Below are positions 62,444 through 64,000 of a stretch of DNA of 64,000 bases, piece after piece. Under the pieces are notes generated by a model. It did not search any database. It was given only the letters and a program-made list of their open reading frames with translations, and was not told where the DNA came from. The first letter of the stretch is position 1; each line of letters opens with the position of its first letter. A program made the translations under genes and the position numbers. The stretch comes from Bacillus canaveralius (GTDB lineage: Bacteria; Bacillota; Bacilli; Bacillales; Cytobacillaceae), in assembly GCF_002860125.1 (NCBI RefSeq), contig NZ_PGVA01000028.1, positions 186,001-250,000 of the forward strand, given 5' to 3'.

Positions 62444-63940
62444 TTACTCAGCAAGCGGAAGGATAATTGAAACTTGAGTACCCTGCTTCTCTTTGCTGGT
62501 AATTTCAATCGTGCCGTTAAAGGATTGCACTATTTTTTTGCAAATCACAAGGCCGAGGCCTGTTCCCATATCCTTTGATGTATAAAAAGGGTCAAAAACC
62601 CTGTTGAGCGCTTGTTCAGAAATTCCTGAACCGGTATCGATAATCTCTATTTTGCAAGTTTCCTGTTCTTGCATCATATTAATTTCAAGATCACCGCCAT
62701 TTTTCATAGATTCAAAAGCGTTTTTTGAAAGGTTCAAAATTACCTGCTTCATTTGGTCCTTTGTGCATTCAACCGGCAATGGAGTGTTTGGCAAATAGTA
62801 AGAACATCTAATGTTATGAAGATTTGCTTCGGAAGAAATGATCGGCTTCAGTTCGGTAAAAACTGACCTTATATCGATCATATCTTTCTTTTGGGCGGTC
62901 GGTTTACCCAGAATCAAAAATTCACTGACGATTTCATTAATGCGGTTGATCTCTTCATCGATGATTGAAAAATAGTAGAGGTCTTTCGGATCACGGTATT
63001 TTTCGCCCAACAACTGGACAAGCCCTTTAATGCCTGTAAGGGGGTTGCGGATTTCATGGGCTGTACTGGCTGCGAGTGAGCCTACCAGCTCAAGCTTTTG
63101 CGCTTCAATTTGCGCTTTTTCTTTTGCTGTTTGTTTTTTTAATAGATAGCACTTAATTAGAAGGAAAAGAATATGGAAAAAAACCAGGGTCCCAGCTATT
63201 AATGCGACCATTTCCTTTCCTGTATTCTTCCAGTCAAAGTCGGGAATTTCCGCTTTAATGCTCCATGGAAGCCGCTCAATTGGCATTGTCAACCACTCGT
63301 TTGCAGTTGAGCTCGTCTTGTCAGATCCATTGAAATTCATAATAATGTGGCTTTGTCCATTGACAATTAAAAGATTTGTGTCAGGTGTCAACACTCTCAT
63401 AACATTTTCAATATAGTCAACCCTTAAATGGGCAACAAGTATCGAACTTAGTTCATTTCTTTCATTGATAACGGGTGCAGCCAGGCCAATCACGGTTTGA
63501 CCATTTTCAAGAGTTTCCTGATGGTCGGATATAACCGTATCCTTCGTATTAATGGCAGTTCTAATATACTCCATGGAGGAATAATCAACATGATCGAGCA
63601 GTGATTGAGATCCGGTAACAACCGTTCCTTCTTCATTCAGTAAATAAAGGCCCCCATAGCGAGGGTCTTTTTGGTGTACTTGCTGGAGCAATGGCTCTAA
63701 TTCTTGCGGGGAATCGATCATACTTTTAAGCGTAATTGCAATAATATCCAGGCTCGTCACGGTTTCAGTAATTAGCTGATCCCAGGTTCTTTGATGGATC
63801 GATGCAATCCATTGGGTATCAGCCTTTCGATGTTCGTAATCTTTCTGGATGAGATTATATATTTGTAAAAAGATTCCTAACATACTGGGCAGTATAACGA
63901 TCAACAAATATAGCAACGCATTTTTATTAAGTTTTGGCAT
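62444..63940 (-). CDS. Membrane sensor histidine kinase with Cache domain (KinD-like sporulation kinase)
   Basis: A 498-aa kinase. A membrane helix at about 8-30, an extracytoplasmic double-Cache sensor (about 35-245, 'GLYLLNEEGTVVTGSQSLL', 'HLRVDYIENVM') and a second helix (about 248-270) are followed by HisKA with His295 in 'TAHEIRNPLTGIKGL' and an ATPase domain ('NLSKNAFESMKNGG', 'DTGSGISEQ', 'GTGLGLVI'). This is the layout of B. subtilis KinD, which senses small molecules and feeds the Spo0A phosphorelay. ATG 63940 follows AGAGGTG; a GTG two codons earlier overlaps that site. Confidence 0.87.
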   Translation of the reverse strand: MPKLNKNALLYLLIVILPSMLGIFLQIYNLIQKDYEHRKADTQWIASIHQRTWDQLITETVTSLDIIAITLKSMIDSPQELEPLLQQVHQKDPRYGGLYLLNEEGTVVTGSQSLLDHVDYSSMEYIRTAINTKDTVISDHQETLENGQTVIGLAAPVINERNELSSILVAHLRVDYIENVMRVLTPDTNLLIVNGQSHIIMNFNGSDKTSSTANEWLTMPIERLPWSIKAEIPDFDWKNTGKEMVALIAGTLVFFHILFLLIKCYLLKKQTAKEKAQIEAQKLELVGSLAASTAHEIRNPLTGIKGLVQLLGEKYRDPKDLYYFSIIDEEINRINEIVSEFLILGKPTAQKKDMIDIRSVFTELKPIISSEANLHNIRCSYYLPNTPLPVECTKDQMKQVILNLSKNAFESMKNGGDLEINMMQEQETCKIEIIDTGSGISEQALNRVFDPFYTSKDMGTGLGLVICKKIVQSFNGTIEITSKEKQGTQVSIILPLAE

Positions 63941-64000
63941 AGACACCTCTATTTTAAGTGCTTATAGGCAATTAAATTATAACTTAATTAAGGGTATTTA

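Overview
The window looks like a chromosomal segment from a spore-forming, moderately low-GC member of the Bacillaceae. The signs are spore genes (CotS-family coat protein, coat transglutaminase, small acid-soluble spore protein, two YjcZ-type microproteins, a Spo0E-family phosphatase, two sporulation-type sensor kinases), SAM-I (S-box) riboswitches, CcpA cre-like sites, Gram-positive ribosome binding sites and typical Bacillus operons. I cannot name the species. No rRNA, tRNA, CRISPR array, insertion sequence or prophage was recognised.

Layout. 1-7.5 kb: end of a coat gene, the cyanophycin pair cphB-cphA, tgl, a MurE-like ligase and two YjcZ microproteins. 7.8-16.9 kb: sugar uptake, with an ABC transporter, a 52-bp tandem repeat tract, treP-treA under a readable TreR/CcpA-type promoter, and a nucleoside transporter. 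17-25 kb: release factor 3, an RND exporter, a small coupled gene pair, a SASP and an FAD oxidoreductase. 24.9-28.9 kb: glycolate oxidase (glcF-glcD) with a CdaR-type regulator. 29-32.7 kb: a Ktr-type K+ channel subunit and a radical SAM protein. 32.9-38.8 kb: L-lactate uptake and oxidation (lctP, lutR, lutABC) with two matching operators. 38.8-53.4 kb: an acyltransferase interrupted by an amber codon, a two-gene 2-oxoacid:ferredoxin oxidoreductase, a KinE-like kinase, ogt and the methionine salvage genes with two S-boxes. 53.7-64 kb: a Spo0E-family gene, the fixABCX electron-bifurcating operon, a CsoR-like repressor with a His-rich peptide, a Cys-rich copper-storage-type protein, a hemerythrin under an FNR-type site, an MFS exporter and a KinD-like kinase.

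How the genes work together. Much of the window concerns carbon overflow and redox balance. Lactate and glycolate oxidation, trehalose use and FixABCX all carry cre-like boxes, so CcpA would coordinate them. The 2-oxoacid:ferredoxin oxidoreductase and FixABCX would both supply reduced ferredoxin. The hemerythrin promoter has near-ideal class II FNR geometry. Methionine salvage is present except for mtnA, which is absent from the place where I would expect it.

Most unusual signals: (1) a family of about 100-150 bp non-coding repeats, three copies, each at the 3' side of an unrelated gene; (2) a CsoR-family repressor lacking most of the known copper ligands, co-transcribed with a 32-residue His-rich peptide behind a CsoR/FrmR-like operator; (3) the 52-bp tandem palindromic repeats; (4) a MurE paralogue with an altered substrate motif beside the cyanophycin genes.
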